Below are positions 7,390 to 7,791 of a stretch of DNA of 7,791 nt, one piece after another; the stretch's first letter is position 1, and every line of letters begins with the position of its first letter. The stretch spans positions 1 to 7,791 of the forward strand of contig JAAZDA010000024.1 in the NCBI GenBank assembly GCA_012512995.1, given 5' to 3'. A program made the position numbers and the translations under genes. The notes below the pieces were generated by a model. It did no database searches and was not told where the DNA came from. It saw only the letters and a list, made by a program, of their open reading frames with translations. Source of the DNA: Clostridiales bacterium. Its GTDB lineage: Bacteria; Bacillota; Clostridia; Lachnospirales; Lachnospiraceae.

Positions 7390-7791
7390 TCAGTCGTTCT
7401 GCGTCTTCTTTGTGTTAAATTTGTTCATCGCAGCGTCAGCGCCTTCATTCATGATCGTTACCACTGCAGCCGCCGCATTTTCCTCGGCTTCATCCATTAT
7501 CTTCCTGTCTTCCCCCTTTGGATGTCCAAGGACATAATCAGCGAGATCATAATCAGGGTCAGGTTTGGCGCCTACGCCAACACGCACACGCTTGAATTCA
7601 TCTGTACCTAGATTAAGGACAATATTCTTCAGACCGTTGTGTCCGCCACCGCTCCCCTTCTTCCTTATGCGGAGACTTCCCTCGGGGAGATCAATATCAT
7701 CACTTATTACAATGAGATTCTCAGTAGGATCCTCTTTATAGTAATCTACGACCTCGCGCACGGCCACTCCGCTCAGGTTCATATATGTGAG
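7390..7791 (-). CDS. pth: Peptidyl-tRNA hydrolase, 5' end outside window
   Basis: The frame is open from the right edge (Leu-Thr-Tyr then MNLSG) to a TGA at 7390-7392, giving the last 133 residues of a protein usually about 185-200 aa long. Pth cleaves the ester bond of peptidyl-tRNAs that drop off the ribosome and so recycles tRNA. The family's TYMNLSG segment carries the active-site Asn (Asn68 in E. coli). ISDDIDLP carries the Asp that tunes the catalytic His, and GSGGGHNGLKNI carries the conserved His-Asn pair. FKRVRVGVG and DYVLGHP further down are also typical. The N-terminal part with the catalytic His lies beyond the window. The methionine at 7782 is an internal residue, not the start. 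The order pth then mfd is common in Firmicutes. Confidence 0.96.
   Translation of the reverse strand, partial: LTYMNLSGVAVREVVDYYKEDPTENLIVISDDIDLPEGSLRIRKKGSGGGHNGLKNIVLNLGTDEFKRVRVGVGAKPDPDYDLADYVLGHPKGEDRKIMDEAEENAAAAVVTIMNEGADAAMNKFNTKKTQND

Overview
The window looks like a stretch of chromosome from a member of the Firmicutes, most likely a Clostridia/Lachnospiraceae-type gut or rumen bacterium. This is an inference. It rests on the pth-mfd gene order, strong GGAGG-type ribosome binding sites, moderate GC content (high 40s percent by eye), frequent ATA isoleucine codons, and a carbohydrate phosphorylase operon inserted next to housekeeping genes. Every supported gene is on the minus strand, so transcription runs from high to low coordinates.

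Right end (7391-7791 and 3713-7354): the C-terminal two thirds of pth (peptidyl-tRNA hydrolase) enters from the right edge. After a 35-base gap comes a complete mfd (transcription-repair coupling factor, 1213 aa). A clear rho-independent terminator (3642-3679) follows mfd.

Left half (1-3609): a two-gene sugar-phosphorolysis unit. The first gene is a full-length GH94 glycoside phosphorylase that resembles N,N'-diacetylchitobiose phosphorylase more than classical cellobiose phosphorylase. It is followed 31 bases later by an alpha-D-phosphohexomutase that runs off the left edge. The phosphorylase would split a beta-1,4-linked disaccharide with phosphate into a free sugar and a sugar 1-phosphate. 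The mutase would convert the 1-phosphate to the 6-phosphate for glycolysis or amino-sugar metabolism.

The most unusual point is that the GH94 frame is collinear with its family over 814 codons but contains two in-frame stops, TAG at codon 387 and TAA at codon 744. There is no frameshift, and no family motif or catalytic residue is lost. The neighbouring genes use standard stops and have no internal ones, so a changed genetic code is unlikely. A recently inactivated gene is the simplest reading; readthrough or sequence error remain possible. I see no CRISPR array, tRNA, rRNA, insertion sequence or other mobile element.
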